DNA of 64,000 nucleotides, from positions 177,902 to 241,901 of the forward strand of contig NZ_CAMYIV010000006.1 of the NCBI RefSeq assembly GCF_947258575.1, read 5' to 3'. Shown in pieces: positions 36,155 to 45,170 of the stretch (position 1 is the stretch's first letter; every line of letters starts with the position of its first letter). The notes under the pieces are model-generated. The model was given only the letters and a program-made list of their open reading frames with translations. It ran no database searches and was not told the origin of the DNA. A program made the translations under genes and the position numbers. The stretch comes from an uncultured Alcanivorax sp. (GTDB lineage Bacteria > Pseudomonadota > Gammaproteobacteria > Pseudomonadales > Alcanivoracaceae).

Positions 36155-36913
36155 ATGGTTTGGCAAACATTGAAGCGCTGGTACCACATGCTGGGGTCAC
36201 CGCGTTATTTCTACACCTTCAGCTCCCGGGTATTGCCCTGGCTGGTGCCCATTGCCGTGCTGACACTGGCTGCCGGCCTGGTGTGGGGGCTGGCGTTTGC
36301 CCCCAGTGATTACCAACAGGGCAACAGCTACCGGATCATCTTTATCCATGTGCCCGCATCCAGCGGTGCGCTGATGGGCTACATGGCCCTGGGCGTGTCC
36401 GGCCTGGTGGCGGTGGTCTGGCGCATGAAGATGGCGGAAGTGATGCTCAAGGCTATCGCCCCCTTCGGTGCGGCGCTGGCGGCCATTTCCCTGGTCACCG
36501 GCGCCCTGTGGGGAAAGCCCACCTGGGGCACCTATTGGCAGTGGGATGCGCGCATGACTTCCATGCTGATCCTGCTGTTCATGTATGTGGGGGTGATTGC
36601 CCTGCAGGCGGTGATCCGTGATCCTCGCCAGGCCGCTCGTGCCGCTGGCCTGCTGGCCATGGTGGGAGTGATCAATGTGGTGATCGTTAAATATTCCGTG
36701 GAATGGGTGCAGACCCTGCATCAGGGTTCCACCCTGAAGATGTTCGGGGAATCCACCATCGATCCGGCCATGAAGTATCCGCTGCTGTTGAGCATGTTGG
36801 GGCTGTGGTTGCTGTATGCGGTCAATGTGTTGCTGCGTGCGCGCACCGAAGTCATCTGGCGGGAACGACGCAGCAAGTGGGTGAACAAACTGGTGAAGGA
36901 GGACAATCGCTGA
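36155..36913 (+). CDS. ccmC: Haem-handling protein CcmC
   Basis: A 252-residue six-helix protein with the WWD-type motif near residues 120-130 (G-K-P-T-W-G-T-Y-W-Q-W-D-A-R-M-T-S) and periplasmic His residues that ligate haem; it loads haem onto CcmE. Starts directly after the ccmB stop and shares 1 bp with ccmD. Confidence 0.97.
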   Translation: MVWQTLKRWYHMLGSPRYFYTFSSRVLPWLVPIAVLTLAAGLVWGLAFAPSDYQQGNSYRIIFIHVPASSGALMGYMALGVSGLVAVVWRMKMAEVMLKAIAPFGAALAAISLVTGALWGKPTWGTYWQWDARMTSMLILLFMYVGVIALQAVIRDPRQAARAAGLLAMVGVINVVIVKYSVEWVQTLHQGSTLKMFGESTIDPAMKYPLLLSMLGLWLLYAVNVLLRARTEVIWRERRSKWVNKLVKEDNR

Positions 36914-37101
36914 TGGCTTTTGAAAGCTTTGCCGACTTCCTGGCCATGGGAAAACACGGGTTTTATGTCTGGAGCGCCTATGGAGTCAGCGCGCTTCTGA
37001 TTATCGCCAACATGGCGTTGGCGATTCGCGCTCAGGGACAGGTGCGTCAACGTCTGGCACGGCAACAGCGCCGTGACACTCTGGGAGATTCTGAACAATG
37101 A
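36913..37101 (+). CDS. ccmD: Haem exporter protein CcmD
   Basis: A 62-residue single-helix protein with the short family pattern F-L-A-M-G-K-H-G-F-Y-V-W-S-A-Y-G; stabilises the CcmABC-CcmE complex. Start ATG overlaps the ccmC stop; ATGA overlap with ccmE. Confidence 0.92.
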   Translation: MAFESFADFLAMGKHGFYVWSAYGVSALLIIANMALAIRAQGQVRQRLARQQRRDTLGDSEQ

Positions 37102-37553
37102 ACGCCGTACGCAAGCAGCGACTGATCCTGGTGATTTCGATTCTGGTGGGCCTGGCCATCGCCTGCGGGCTGATGTTTTACGCCCTGCGCCAGAACATCA
37201 ATCTGTTCTTCACTCCCCAGCAGGTGATGGCCGGTGAGGCCCCGCTGGATACCCAGATGCGCGTGGGCGGCCTGGTGGAAGAGGGCAGTGTGGTACGCGA
37301 CCAGCAGACCCTGGACGTGCAGTTCGTGCTCACCGACGGCAAGGGCAGCTTTACCGTGCACTACCAGGGCATCCTGCCGGACCTGTTCCGCGAAGGGCAG
37401 GGCATCGTCGCCAATGGCACCCTGATCAGCACCAACCGTTTTGAAGCCGAGGAAGTGCTGGCCAAGCACGATGAAACCTACATGCCACCGGAAGTGCAGG
37501 ATGCGCTGGAAAAGGCCGGGCATCCGGGGGCGAAGGCAGTTAACAGTGAATAG
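37098..37553 (+). CDS. ccmE: Periplasmic haem chaperone CcmE
   Basis: A 151-residue protein with an N-terminal anchor helix (about residues 8-28) and an OB-fold. The haem-binding motif H-D-E-T-Y is present with its covalently haem-bound His near residue 126. The last four residues (V-N-S-E) and the TAG stop come from a heptamer repeat element that begins at 37538, so the natural C-terminus may have been altered. Confidence 0.96.
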   Translation: MNAVRKQRLILVISILVGLAIACGLMFYALRQNINLFFTPQQVMAGEAPLDTQMRVGGLVEEGSVVRDQQTLDVQFVLTDGKGSFTVHYQGILPDLFREGQGIVANGTLISTNRFEAEEVLAKHDETYMPPEVQDALEKAGHPGAKAVNSE

Positions 37554-37698
37554 TTAACAGTGAACAGTTCGCGAGTGGGCCTGGTCCTGCTTTGCAAGAT
37601 GAGAGGCCGCGCCCATGCCATGGACGCGGCCTCTTTGCTTGTGGCTGAACAGGAGCTGGACCGCGCCGCTGCTAACTGTTCACTATTCACTGTTAACT
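37538..37698. repeat. Composite heptamer-hairpin element, copy 1 (161 bp)
   Basis: Left array AGTTAAC, AGTGAAT, AGTTAAC, AGTGAAC (37538-37565); central hairpin 37602-37634, arms AGAGGCCGCG / CGCGGCCTCT; right array of four inverted units (37671-37698). It contributes the end of ccmE. Same length and layout as the copy at 41401. Confidence 0.85.
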
Positions 37699-37788
37699 GA
37701 ATAAAACCGCTTGCTACCTCTCCCTCTCTGGCCCTACATTCGCGGTTATCGGCGCCACCTCCGGTGCCTCCCTTTTTCAGGGCTTTTC

Positions 37789-39276
37789 ATGAGTCAGGTC
37801 ATTATTCTGGTCGACGACCCCGCAGACTGGGCCGCCTACTATCCCGCCCGCCATCTGCTCTCTGCCCGGGAGTATTTGCAGGCACAGCAATCGGTCTGTA
37901 CCGACAAGAAAGTGCAGGTGATCAACCTGTGCCGCAGCTATAAATACCTGAGCCCGGGCTATTACTGCTCCCTGCTGGCGGAAGCCCGTGGGCAGCGGGT
38001 GCTGCCATCCGTGCGCACGGTGAATGACCTGAGCCGCAAGGCACTCTACGGCCTGCATTTCGGCCAGTTCGAGGCGGCGCTGGACAAGGCCATGAAGCGC
38101 AAGGGCAGTGGCAGTGATCACTTCTCGCTGATGCTGTACTTCGGCCATACCACCCAGGAAGGCCTGGCCGATCTGGGTCGGCAGATTTTCGATCAGTTGC
38201 CTTGCCCGTTGTTGAAGGTGGATTTTCGTCGCCGTGAGCAGTGGACCATCGAAGCGTTGAAACCGCTGGCCCTGAAGCAGCTGAAAGGCGCGGAAGAAGA
38301 TGCCTTTGCCCAGTCTCTGGAGCAGTTCAATGCTCGTGTCTGGCGCAACCCGCGCCGTCGCCGCAGCGATCGCTACGAGCTGGCCATGCTGGTCAATGAG
38401 GAAGAGGTGCTGCCGCCCAGTGACAAGGCGGCGCTGAAACGGTTTATCCGTGCCGGTCGCCAGCTGGGTATTCGCGTGGACCAGATTGGTCGTGATGCCT
38501 ATACCCGCCTGGGAGAATACGACGGCCTGTTTATCCGCGAGACCACGGCGCTGGATCACCATACCTATCAATTCGCCCGCAAGGCGGAGCAGGAGGGCAT
38601 GGTGGTGATGGATGACCCGGGCTCGATCCTGCGCTGCACCAACAAGATCTACCTGGCGGAGTTGATGCAGGCCAATGGGGTGCCGGTGCCACCCACCGCC
38701 TTTGTGTTCAGCGATGACGACGAGCAGATCGACCGGCTGATCGAAGAACTGAAACTGCCCATGGTGCTGAAGATTCCCGACGGCAGTTTTTCCCGTGGTA
38801 TCAGCAAGGTGAAGACCCGCGAAGAGCTGGCCGCCAGCCTGCGTGATTATCTGAAGCAGTCGTCGGTGGTACTGGCCCAGGCCTTCATGTACACGGATTA
38901 CGACTGGCGCATCGGCGTGCTCAACAACCGGCCGCTGTTTGCCTGCCAGTACTTCATGAGCAAGGGGCATTGGCAGATCTATCACCACCAGAGCGGCGGC
39001 AAGACCGAATCCGGCAACAGCCGCACCCTGCCGGTACAGGAAGTGCCGCCCAAGGTGCTGAAGGCTGCGCTCAAGGCCGCCAAGCTGATGGGTAATGGCC
39101 TCTATGGCGTGGACCTGAAACAGTCCGGTGATCAGGTGGTGGTGATCGAGGTGAACGACAACCCGAACATCGATGCCGGGGTGGAAGACGCCTGGCTGGG
39201 TGAGGACCTCTACCGTCAGGTGATGCTGGAGTTCCTGCGCCGCATGGAAGCCAAGCGCATCGGCCTGCCGGTGTGA
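37789..39276 (+). CDS. RimK-like ATP-grasp ligase with RLAN N-terminal domain
   Basis: A 495-residue protein. About residues 1-170 match the RimK-like N-terminal (RLAN) domain (I-I-L-V-D-D-P-A-D-W, N-L-C-R-S-Y-K-Y-L-S-P-G-Y-Y-C-S-L-L-A-E-A-R-G). Residues about 280-480 form an ATP-grasp domain: M-V-L-K-I-P-D-G-S-F-S-R-G, and E-V-N-D-N-P-N-I-D-A-G for metal and ATP. Such proteins add amino acids, often glutamate, to a protein or peptide carboxylate; the substrate here is unknown. No nearby gene points to a target. Confidence 0.85.
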   Translation: MSQVIILVDDPADWAAYYPARHLLSAREYLQAQQSVCTDKKVQVINLCRSYKYLSPGYYCSLLAEARGQRVLPSVRTVNDLSRKALYGLHFGQFEAALDKAMKRKGSGSDHFSLMLYFGHTTQEGLADLGRQIFDQLPCPLLKVDFRRREQWTIEALKPLALKQLKGAEEDAFAQSLEQFNARVWRNPRRRRSDRYELAMLVNEEEVLPPSDKAALKRFIRAGRQLGIRVDQIGRDAYTRLGEYDGLFIRETTALDHHTYQFARKAEQEGMVVMDDPGSILRCTNKIYLAELMQANGVPVPPTAFVFSDDDEQIDRLIEELKLPMVLKIPDGSFSRGISKVKTREELAASLRDYLKQSSVVLAQAFMYTDYDWRIGVLNNRPLFACQYFMSKGHWQIYHHQSGGKTESGNSRTLPVQEVPPKVLKAALKAAKLMGNGLYGVDLKQSGDQVVVIEVNDNPNIDAGVEDAWLGEDLYRQVMLEFLRRMEAKRIGLPV

Positions 39277-39335
39277 CCCAGCCCTTTCCGTAGGAGCGTC
39301 GCTGGCGGCACGATTCGGGTATTGGCGAGGAGTAA

Positions 39336-39495
39336 TGTAGGAGCACCTCTTGAGGTGCGAACCTCGCGTAGCGAGGCAACAGAAATCCAGGTTGTCCGAG
39401 ATTCTTTCTGGAACCTGTCGAGACCTGATATTCCTGATCGCCCTCCGGGCGATTTCCGCGCAAGCGCGGTTCGCACCTCAAGAGGTGCTCCTACA
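39336..39495. repeat. Long inverted repeat (28-bp arms, 160 bp)
   Basis: Perfect 28-bp terminal arms (39336-39363 and 39468-39495) starting TGTAGGAGCACCTCTTGAGG flank 104 bp that hold small palindromes such as CCTCGCGTAGCGAGG. Non-coding; MITE- or BIME-like. A partial TAGGAGCGTCGC copy lies just before it near 39290. Confidence 0.85.
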
Positions 39496-39596
39496 GGGGC
39501 CGCTATTGAACGGCTTGGCTCATTTCTCGCAACACCCTGGCGTTGCCTTTCGCCACCTCGTCAGGTCTGATCGAAGAAAAGCACAAGGGACTCTGC

Positions 39597-40913
39597 ATGC
39601 AACTTCTCGGTTTATTGCGTCGCGAGCTGCGCAGCGAATGTCGCCAGTGGGTGGATGACGGCGATATCAGTGAAGACCAGGGCAACCGGATCCTGGCTCG
39701 CTACGGCACCCGTCTGGACGACGATTCGGACAGCTCACTGGCCTACAAGGTGCTGGTGACCGTGGCCTTGTTATTTGTCGGCATGGCTATCCTGTTACTG
39801 GTGTCGGCCAACTGGGAGGCGATTCCCCGGGCGGTGCGAATGCTGGGACTGATTGCCACCACCGTGGCGTTGAACGGGGTGGGGATCTATCAATACCTGC
39901 AGCGCCGTGAAGGCATTGGCTGGCTGTTTCTCGGCAGCATCAGCTACGGTGCTTCCATCATGCTGATCGCGCAGATCTATCACCTGGGCGAACACTTTCC
40001 CGACGGTCTGTTTTATTGGGCGCTGGGCGTGGCGCCCATGGCCTGGCTGGTACGCAGCCGGGTGATCGCCTTGCTGATGCTGGCGGTGGCCATGCTCTGG
40101 CTGTTCGCCGAAGGGCAGTTTGCGCCGCCCTGGGCCATGGCACTGTTTATGGCGGTGGGGCTGACCGTGGCGGTGCAGGCCCGGTCCGCCGGGCTGATGC
40201 TGGTGCTGGCGGCGGTGGGGGTGAGCTGGCTGAATCTGTTGCTGGGCTGGGCCTATGGCTACCCCCGTGGCCCGGATTTCGAGGCCGGTCATCTGACCCT
40301 GAATCTGGGCCTGCTGGCCTTGCTCTATGCGCTGGTGTGCTGGCTGGGCAGTCGTAGCGCATTGCACTGGCAACGTGCCGGCAGTCTGATCGGACTATGG
40401 ACCCTGCGGGGCTATCTGCTGCTGTTGCTACCGTTCACTTTCAGCGCATTTTCCGAAGGCTACCTGCATGAACAGGCCGGTTTGACGGACCCGGGGTTGT
40501 GGCTGGGGCTGCTGGCCGCCTTGCTGGCGTCATCACTGTTGGTGTTCCGGCGGCTGGGGCAGACTGGTGGGCGGTTGCTGGTAATGCTGTTGCCGTTTGC
40601 CATGCTGGGCATTCATGGCCTGTTGAGCCGCGATGACGCCGCTTTGTTTGCGGTGGCGGTCAACCTGCTGGCGTTGCTGTCGGCCATTGTGCTGATTCAG
40701 GAGGGTTTGCGGCGAGGCCTCAGCCAGTTCTTCTACAGCGGCATTGCCCTGGTACTGGTGCTGGCGGTGATGCGCTATCTGGACCTGTTCGGTGATTACC
40801 TGGGCGCGGCGGCCATGTTCCTGGTGGCGGCGGCGGTGCTTTACGGCGCGGCGCGCTATTGGCGTCGCCAGCAACGCCTTGCGGGGCAGGCATCCGGGGA
40901 GGGGCAGGCATGA
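39597..40913 (+). CDS. DUF2157 membrane protein
   Basis: A 438-residue protein. The N-terminal 40 residues are soluble (E-C-R-Q-W-V-D-D-G-D-I-S-E-D-Q-G-N-R-I-L-A-R-Y), typical of DUF2157, followed by about 12 hydrophobic helices. Function unknown. The stop overlaps the GDYXXLXY gene start (ATGA), a pairing seen repeatedly in bacteria. Confidence 0.85.
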   Translation: MQLLGLLRRELRSECRQWVDDGDISEDQGNRILARYGTRLDDDSDSSLAYKVLVTVALLFVGMAILLLVSANWEAIPRAVRMLGLIATTVALNGVGIYQYLQRREGIGWLFLGSISYGASIMLIAQIYHLGEHFPDGLFYWALGVAPMAWLVRSRVIALLMLAVAMLWLFAEGQFAPPWAMALFMAVGLTVAVQARSAGLMLVLAAVGVSWLNLLLGWAYGYPRGPDFEAGHLTLNLGLLALLYALVCWLGSRSALHWQRAGSLIGLWTLRGYLLLLLPFTFSAFSEGYLHEQAGLTDPGLWLGLLAALLASSLLVFRRLGQTGGRLLVMLLPFAMLGIHGLLSRDDAALFAVAVNLLALLSAIVLIQEGLRRGLSQFFYSGIALVLVLAVMRYLDLFGDYLGAAAMFLVAAAVLYGAARYWRRQQRLAGQASGEGQA

Positions 40914-41416
40914 AGCAGCGCACTCTAGGTCTGGCCTTGCTGGCCGCACTTACCCTGCAGGTGGCGATTCTCGCCGGGGTATTCGTCAATGGTTTCTACC
41001 CGCTATGGCTGGGCAAGGAAATTCGCCTGGAAACCCGCCCGGTGGACCCGCGGGATCTGTTCCGCGGCAACTATGCCCGCCTGGGCTATGACTTCAGCAC
41101 CCTGCCCACGGCGGGCTTTCGCCCCGGCGATGAGATCTACCTGCCGCTGGAACAGGACGGCGAGCTTTGGCGCGGCCAGACTCCCGCTCACCAGCCCCCG
41201 GAGCAGGGCATCTACCTGCGCGGCAGAGTCACCGGCTCGCCCTGGGGCGGCACCAGCCGGGTGACGTTCGGTATCGAAGCCTTGTTCGCCCCAAAGGAAC
41301 AGGCACTGCAACTGGAGCGGGAATTACGCGATGGCGCTGTGGCGGTGGTGAAGGTGGCACCGAATGGGCGGGCGGCGTTGGTAGAGGTGGAGACGGAGGC
41401 AGTTAACAGTGAATAG
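40910..41416 (+). CDS. GDYXXLXY domain protein
   Basis: A 168-residue membrane-anchored protein with one N-terminal helix and the signature as F-R-G-N-Y-A-R-L-G-Y, near residue 55. Function unknown; usually encoded beside DUF2157. The final V-N-S-E and TAG stop are written by the heptamer element starting at 41401, the same ending as CcmE. Confidence 0.85.
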   Translation: MKQRTLGLALLAALTLQVAILAGVFVNGFYPLWLGKEIRLETRPVDPRDLFRGNYARLGYDFSTLPTAGFRPGDEIYLPLEQDGELWRGQTPAHQPPEQGIYLRGRVTGSPWGGTSRVTFGIEALFAPKEQALQLERELRDGAVAVVKVAPNGRAALVEVETEAVNSE

Positions 41417-41561
41417 TGAACAGTTAACAGCGCGCGTGGCTGGGTGGGTGTGACCTGGAATGTGAGAGGCCGCGTCCATGGTATGGGCGCGGCCTCATTG
41501 ATTGTTAATGGCGACAGGCTTGAGCGCGTCGCTATTAACTGTTCACTGTTAACTATTCACT
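41401..41561. repeat. Composite heptamer-hairpin element, copy 2 (161 bp)
   Basis: Left array AGTTAAC, AGTGAAT, AGTGAAC, AGTTAAC; hairpin 41466-41496 with arms GAGGCCGCG / CGCGGCCTC; right array ending attcact at 41561. It fills the gap between convergent genes, ending 7 bp from the stop of the GST gene. Confidence 0.88.
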
Positions 41562-41568
41562 GCCTCAT

Positions 41569-42222
41569 TCACCCCATCACTTTCTGAATAAACCCGGACT
41601 CCTTCTCAATGCTCTTGGCAAAGGGTTCCAGGGCGTGCATGCGCTCGGTGTGGGCGGCCAGGTTGGGGTATTTGCTCGGGTCGATGCTTTCGCCGCCATG
41701 TTTGAAGTTGACCAGCTGGCTGGCCAGGCTGATGTCGGCCACGCTCATGCTGTCGCCGACCAGGAATTCCCGGCCTTCCAGTTCCTTGTCCAGGTAGGCG
41801 AACAGGGGCGGAATGGTGTTTGTCAGGGCGTGCTGTACCTTCTCTTCATCGCATTCCTTGCCGATCAGGCGCATGACCACTCGGTTGCGGAACACCGCGA
41901 AGGTACAGCGCATGGCCAGGTCATAATCCACGTAACGCTGGAACCAGATGGCCCGGCCCAGTTCGAGGGGATCGGTGGGGTAGAGGGCCGGTTCCGGGTA
42001 GACCTTTTCCAGGTAGGCGCAGATGGCGGCGGAATCCGCCAGGTACTGGCCGTCCACTTCCAGGGCCGGAATGCGCTTCATGGGGCTGATTTTCTCGTAG
42101 CCTTCCGGCGGGTTGTTGGGGTCGATATGTACGGCCTCATAGTCCACACCTTTCAGTGCCAGGACCACACGGGTCTTGCGAACGAAGGGCGACAGGGCGG
42201 CTCCGTACAGTTTGATGGTCAT
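41569..42222 (-). CDS. Glutathione S-transferase family protein
   Basis: A 217-residue protein: thioredoxin-like N-terminal domain (K-L-Y-G-A-A-L-S-P-F-V-R-K-T-R, then I-P-A-L-E-V-D-G and L-A-D-S-A-A-I-C-A-Y-L) and an all-helical C-terminal domain with S-V-A-D-I-S-L-A-S. The active-site Ser is probably in A-L-S-P-F. Single gene; substrate unknown. Confidence 0.93.
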   Translation of the reverse strand: MTIKLYGAALSPFVRKTRVVLALKGVDYEAVHIDPNNPPEGYEKISPMKRIPALEVDGQYLADSAAICAYLEKVYPEPALYPTDPLELGRAIWFQRYVDYDLAMRCTFAVFRNRVVMRLIGKECDEEKVQHALTNTIPPLFAYLDKELEGREFLVGDSMSVADISLASQLVNFKHGGESIDPSKYPNLAAHTERMHALEPFAKSIEKESGFIQKVMG

Positions 42223-42345
42223 GCGTCTCTCCCGGTAAATGGTTGTTTTTTCAACAGCATGGCGAAAGTTTCGCCGCTATAGCGCGCTAATATCAGAGCA
42301 GCACAGGTTTTTCGGGTCAATGACGGACCAAGCCAAAATTTTTCC

Positions 42346-42374
42346 TTGACGCTGGCCGATCAGATACCTATTCT
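42346..42374 (+). promoter_or_regulatory. Promoter of the tRNA-Glu/Gly operon
   Basis: TTGACG, a 17-bp spacer and TATTCT, followed by the GC-rich discriminator ACGCGCCGC typical of stringently controlled stable RNA promoters, 34 bp before tRNA-Glu. Confidence 0.8.
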
Positions 42375-42407
42375 ACGCGCCGCTTTGACGTACCACGTCA
42401 AGCCCGG

Positions 42408-42483
42408 GTCCCCTTCGTCTAGTGGCCCAGGACACCGCCCTTTCACGGCGGTAACAGGGGTTCGACTCCCCTAGGGGACGCCA
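42408..42483 (+). tRNA. tRNA-Glu (anticodon TTC)
   Basis: A 76-nt cloverleaf: acceptor GTCCCCT/AGGGGAC, anticodon loop CTTTCAC, T-loop GGTTCGACTCC and encoded CCA. Confidence 0.97.
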
Positions 42484-42517
42484 CTAATTCGCTGGTAGTT
42501 AGCTGGCAAAAAGTTAA

Positions 42518-42593
<76 letters not shown>

Positions 42594-42600
42594 AATCAGA

Positions 42601-42626
42601 AGGGACCCTTTCGGGTCCCTTCGTCG
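42601..42626 (+). terminator. Terminator of the tRNA operon
   Basis: Stem AGGGACCC / GGGTCCCT with a 4-nt loop and a mixed T-rich tail, 7 bp after tRNA-Gly. Confidence 0.65.
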
Positions 42627-42696
42627 TTTCCGGCCTGTTTATTTGCTTTCACCCTGACCGTTCGTACACTAGAGGTTGACTGAAAGCGAAGAGACT

Positions 42697-43368
42697 ATGG
42701 CCCGCCTACACCCCCGATTGCTGGAAGCCCTTAACCTGTTGCCGAAGGACAAGCCTGTCCATCTGCTGACGCGTCATTCCGTGCGTGAGCTGGCCAAGAA
42801 CGGCTTTGCCGATTATCGGCTGCCGCTGACCCCGGAAGGGATCGAGATGGCCCGTGAGTGGGGTACGCAACTGGCGCGGCCGGTGGAGGCGTTTTATTCC
42901 AGCCCGGTGGGGCGTTGCGTGAATACCGCCATCGCCATGGCGGAAGGGGCCCGCAAGGCCGGACTGATAGCGGATATCCCCGAGGTGACCACAGATACCA
43001 CCCTGGTGGAGCCCGGGTGCTATGTGGAAGACCTGAATCAGGTGGGGCCTACCTTCCTGAAAATGGGTGCCTTCCGGTTTCTCAATCGGCACCTTCAAGA
43101 GCCGTTTGAGGGAATGCTGTCACCGGCGGAAGGCCGCTCCAAGCTGGCGGCTTACCTCAAGGCCCGTGAACCAGCCAGTGGCCATCTCAATGTTCACGTC
43201 ACCCATGACACTATCCTGGCGGTGCTGGTGGCCGAGCTGCATGGCCGTCGACGTATCAGCGAAGAAGACTGGCCCTGGATGATGGAAGGGCTGTGGGTGT
43301 GGTTCAGCGGCGGGCAGATGCACTGGGTCTGGCGCGGTGAACATGGCCACCGGGTTCTGGATCACTGA
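42697..43368 (+). CDS. Histidine phosphatase family protein
   Basis: A 223-residue protein of the histidine phosphatase superfamily: the L-L-T-R-H-S-V-R-E motif carries the phosphorylated His, F-Y-S-S-P-V-G-R-C the second Arg, and V-T-H-D-T-I-L the C-terminal His. Substrate unknown. ATG 42697 was chosen over a TTG at 42676 that has no spaced ribosome site. Confidence 0.88.
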   Translation: MARLHPRLLEALNLLPKDKPVHLLTRHSVRELAKNGFADYRLPLTPEGIEMAREWGTQLARPVEAFYSSPVGRCVNTAIAMAEGARKAGLIADIPEVTTDTTLVEPGCYVEDLNQVGPTFLKMGAFRFLNRHLQEPFEGMLSPAEGRSKLAAYLKAREPASGHLNVHVTHDTILAVLVAELHGRRRISEEDWPWMMEGLWVWFSGGQMHWVWRGEHGHRVLDH

Positions 43369-43412
43369 TCCCTCTCTTCATCATCCATTCGACTATTTTG
43401 GCGAGGTGATCC

Positions 43413-44345
43413 TTGTCTGCTCTGACGATTCGTAATCTGACCAAGACCTATGCCAATGGCGTGTATGCGCTCAAGGGCATTGATCTGCAAGTGGAGAAGG
43501 GCGATTTCTTTGCCCTGCTGGGCCCCAACGGGGCAGGCAAGTCCACCACCATTGGTGTGATCAGTTCCCTGGTGAACAAGACCGCGGGGGAGGTGAGCAT
43601 CTTTGGCCATTCCCTGGATACCCAGCGTGCCCTGGCCAAGATGAAAATTGGTGTGGTGCCCCAGGAATTCAACTTCAACCAGTTTGAAAAGGTGTTCGAC
43701 ATTGTCGTCACTCAGGCGGGTTTCTATGGCATCCCTGTGCCCCTGGCACGGGAGCGGGCGGAAAAATACCTGCGCCAGCTGGGCCTGTGGGAAAAGCGCG
43801 ACAAGCAGTCGCGGACTCTGTCCGGTGGCATGAAGCGTCGGCTGATGATTGCCCGGGCGCTGGTGCATGAGCCTGAGCTGTTGATTCTCGATGAGCCCAC
43901 CGCCGGGGTGGATATCGAACTGCGCCGTTCCATGTGGGATTTTCTCACCCGTATCAACGGCGAGGGCAAGACGATCATTCTCACCACGCACTATCTGGAA
44001 GAAGCGGAATCCCTGTGTCGCCACATTGCCATCATTGATCACGGCATCATTGTGGAAAATACCGACATGAAATCCCTGCTGGAAAAATTGCAGGTGGAAA
44101 CCTTCATTCTGGATCTGGCGCGGCCGGTCACCGAGGTGCCGGTACTGGAAGGGTTCGAGGTGTGGTTGAAAGATTCCCGTACGCTGGAAGTGGCCGTGCC
44201 GAAATCACAAAGCCTGAATACATTGTTTGTGGCGCTGGCGGAACAGCACTTTGAAGTGATGAGTATGCGTAACAAGGCCAACCGGCTGGAGGAGTTGTTT
44301 GTGCGATTGGTAGAGCAGAATCTGCCCGGGGAGCAGGCATCATGA
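43413..44345 (+). CDS. yadG: ABC-2 transporter ATP-binding protein (YadG-like)
   Basis: A 310-residue ABC ATPase: Walker A G-P-N-G-A-G-K-S-T-T, signature L-S-G-G-M-K-R-R, Walker B L-L-I-L-D-E-P-T-A-G-V-D, and T-T-H-Y. The TTG start at 43413 follows GAGGTGAT. ATGA overlap with its permease gene. Substrate unknown, as for the family. Confidence 0.9.
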   Translation: MSALTIRNLTKTYANGVYALKGIDLQVEKGDFFALLGPNGAGKSTTIGVISSLVNKTAGEVSIFGHSLDTQRALAKMKIGVVPQEFNFNQFEKVFDIVVTQAGFYGIPVPLARERAEKYLRQLGLWEKRDKQSRTLSGGMKRRLMIARALVHEPELLILDEPTAGVDIELRRSMWDFLTRINGEGKTIILTTHYLEEAESLCRHIAIIDHGIIVENTDMKSLLEKLQVETFILDLARPVTEVPVLEGFEVWLKDSRTLEVAVPKSQSLNTLFVALAEQHFEVMSMRNKANRLEELFVRLVEQNLPGEQAS

Positions 44346-45115
44346 GTGCACGCGAACAGTGGGTGGCCTTTCTCACCATCGTTACCAAGGAAATTCGTCG
44401 TTTTACCCGCATCTGGCCGCAGACACTGCTGCCACCGGCGATCACCATGACCCTGTACTTCGTGATCTTCGGTAATCTTATCGGTAGTCGTATCGGTGAG
44501 ATGGGTGGCTTTAACTACATGCAGTACATTGTGCCCGGCCTGATCATGATGAGCGTGATACAGAACAGCTACGGCAATGTGGTCAGCTCGTTCTTTTCCA
44601 CCAAGTTCCAGCACTCCATTGAAGAGATGCTGGTGTCGCCCATGCCGGCGCATGTGATTCTCAACGGCTTTATTGTTGGCGGTATGGTGCGCGGCATGCT
44701 GGTGGGGTTGATCGTCAGTCTGCTCAGTCTGTTTTTCACCCAGCTGTCCATGCAGCATCTGCTGATCACCATCACCGTGGTGATACTGACTGCGGCCCTG
44801 TTTGCCCTGGGAGGATTTATCAATGCCATCTTTGCCAACAAGTTTGATGACATTTCCATTGTACCTACCTTCATTCTGACGCCGCTGACCTACCTGGGCG
44901 GGGTGTTCTATTCCATCGACCTGTTGCCGGAATTCTGGCGAATGGTGAGCCTGGCCAATCCCATCGTTTATATGGTTAACGCCTTCCGATACGGCGTGCT
45001 GGGTGTCAGTGATGTGAATGTCTATGCCTCGCTGGGAGCGATCCTGGCATTTGTGGTGGCGTTCTATCTGTTGGCGCTGTGGTTATTGCAGCGTGGTACG
45101 GGTATTCGCCATTGA
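44342..45115 (+). CDS. yadH: ABC-2 transporter permease (YadH-like)
   Basis: A 257-residue permease with six helices; matches YadH in F-L-T-I-V-T-K-E-I-R-R-F-T-R-I-W-P-Q-T-L-L-P-P and L-T-Y-L-G-G-V-F-Y-S. Forms an exporter with the preceding ATPase. Confidence 0.9.
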   Translation: MSAREQWVAFLTIVTKEIRRFTRIWPQTLLPPAITMTLYFVIFGNLIGSRIGEMGGFNYMQYIVPGLIMMSVIQNSYGNVVSSFFSTKFQHSIEEMLVSPMPAHVILNGFIVGGMVRGMLVGLIVSLLSLFFTQLSMQHLLITITVVILTAALFALGGFINAIFANKFDDISIVPTFILTPLTYLGGVFYSIDLLPEFWRMVSLANPIVYMVNAFRYGVLGVSDVNVYASLGAILAFVVAFYLLALWLLQRGTGIRH

Positions 45116-45170
45116 GCATTCGGATTATGATTAAGGTTCAAGCCAAGGACGGAAGTACCAAGAGGTTGCC

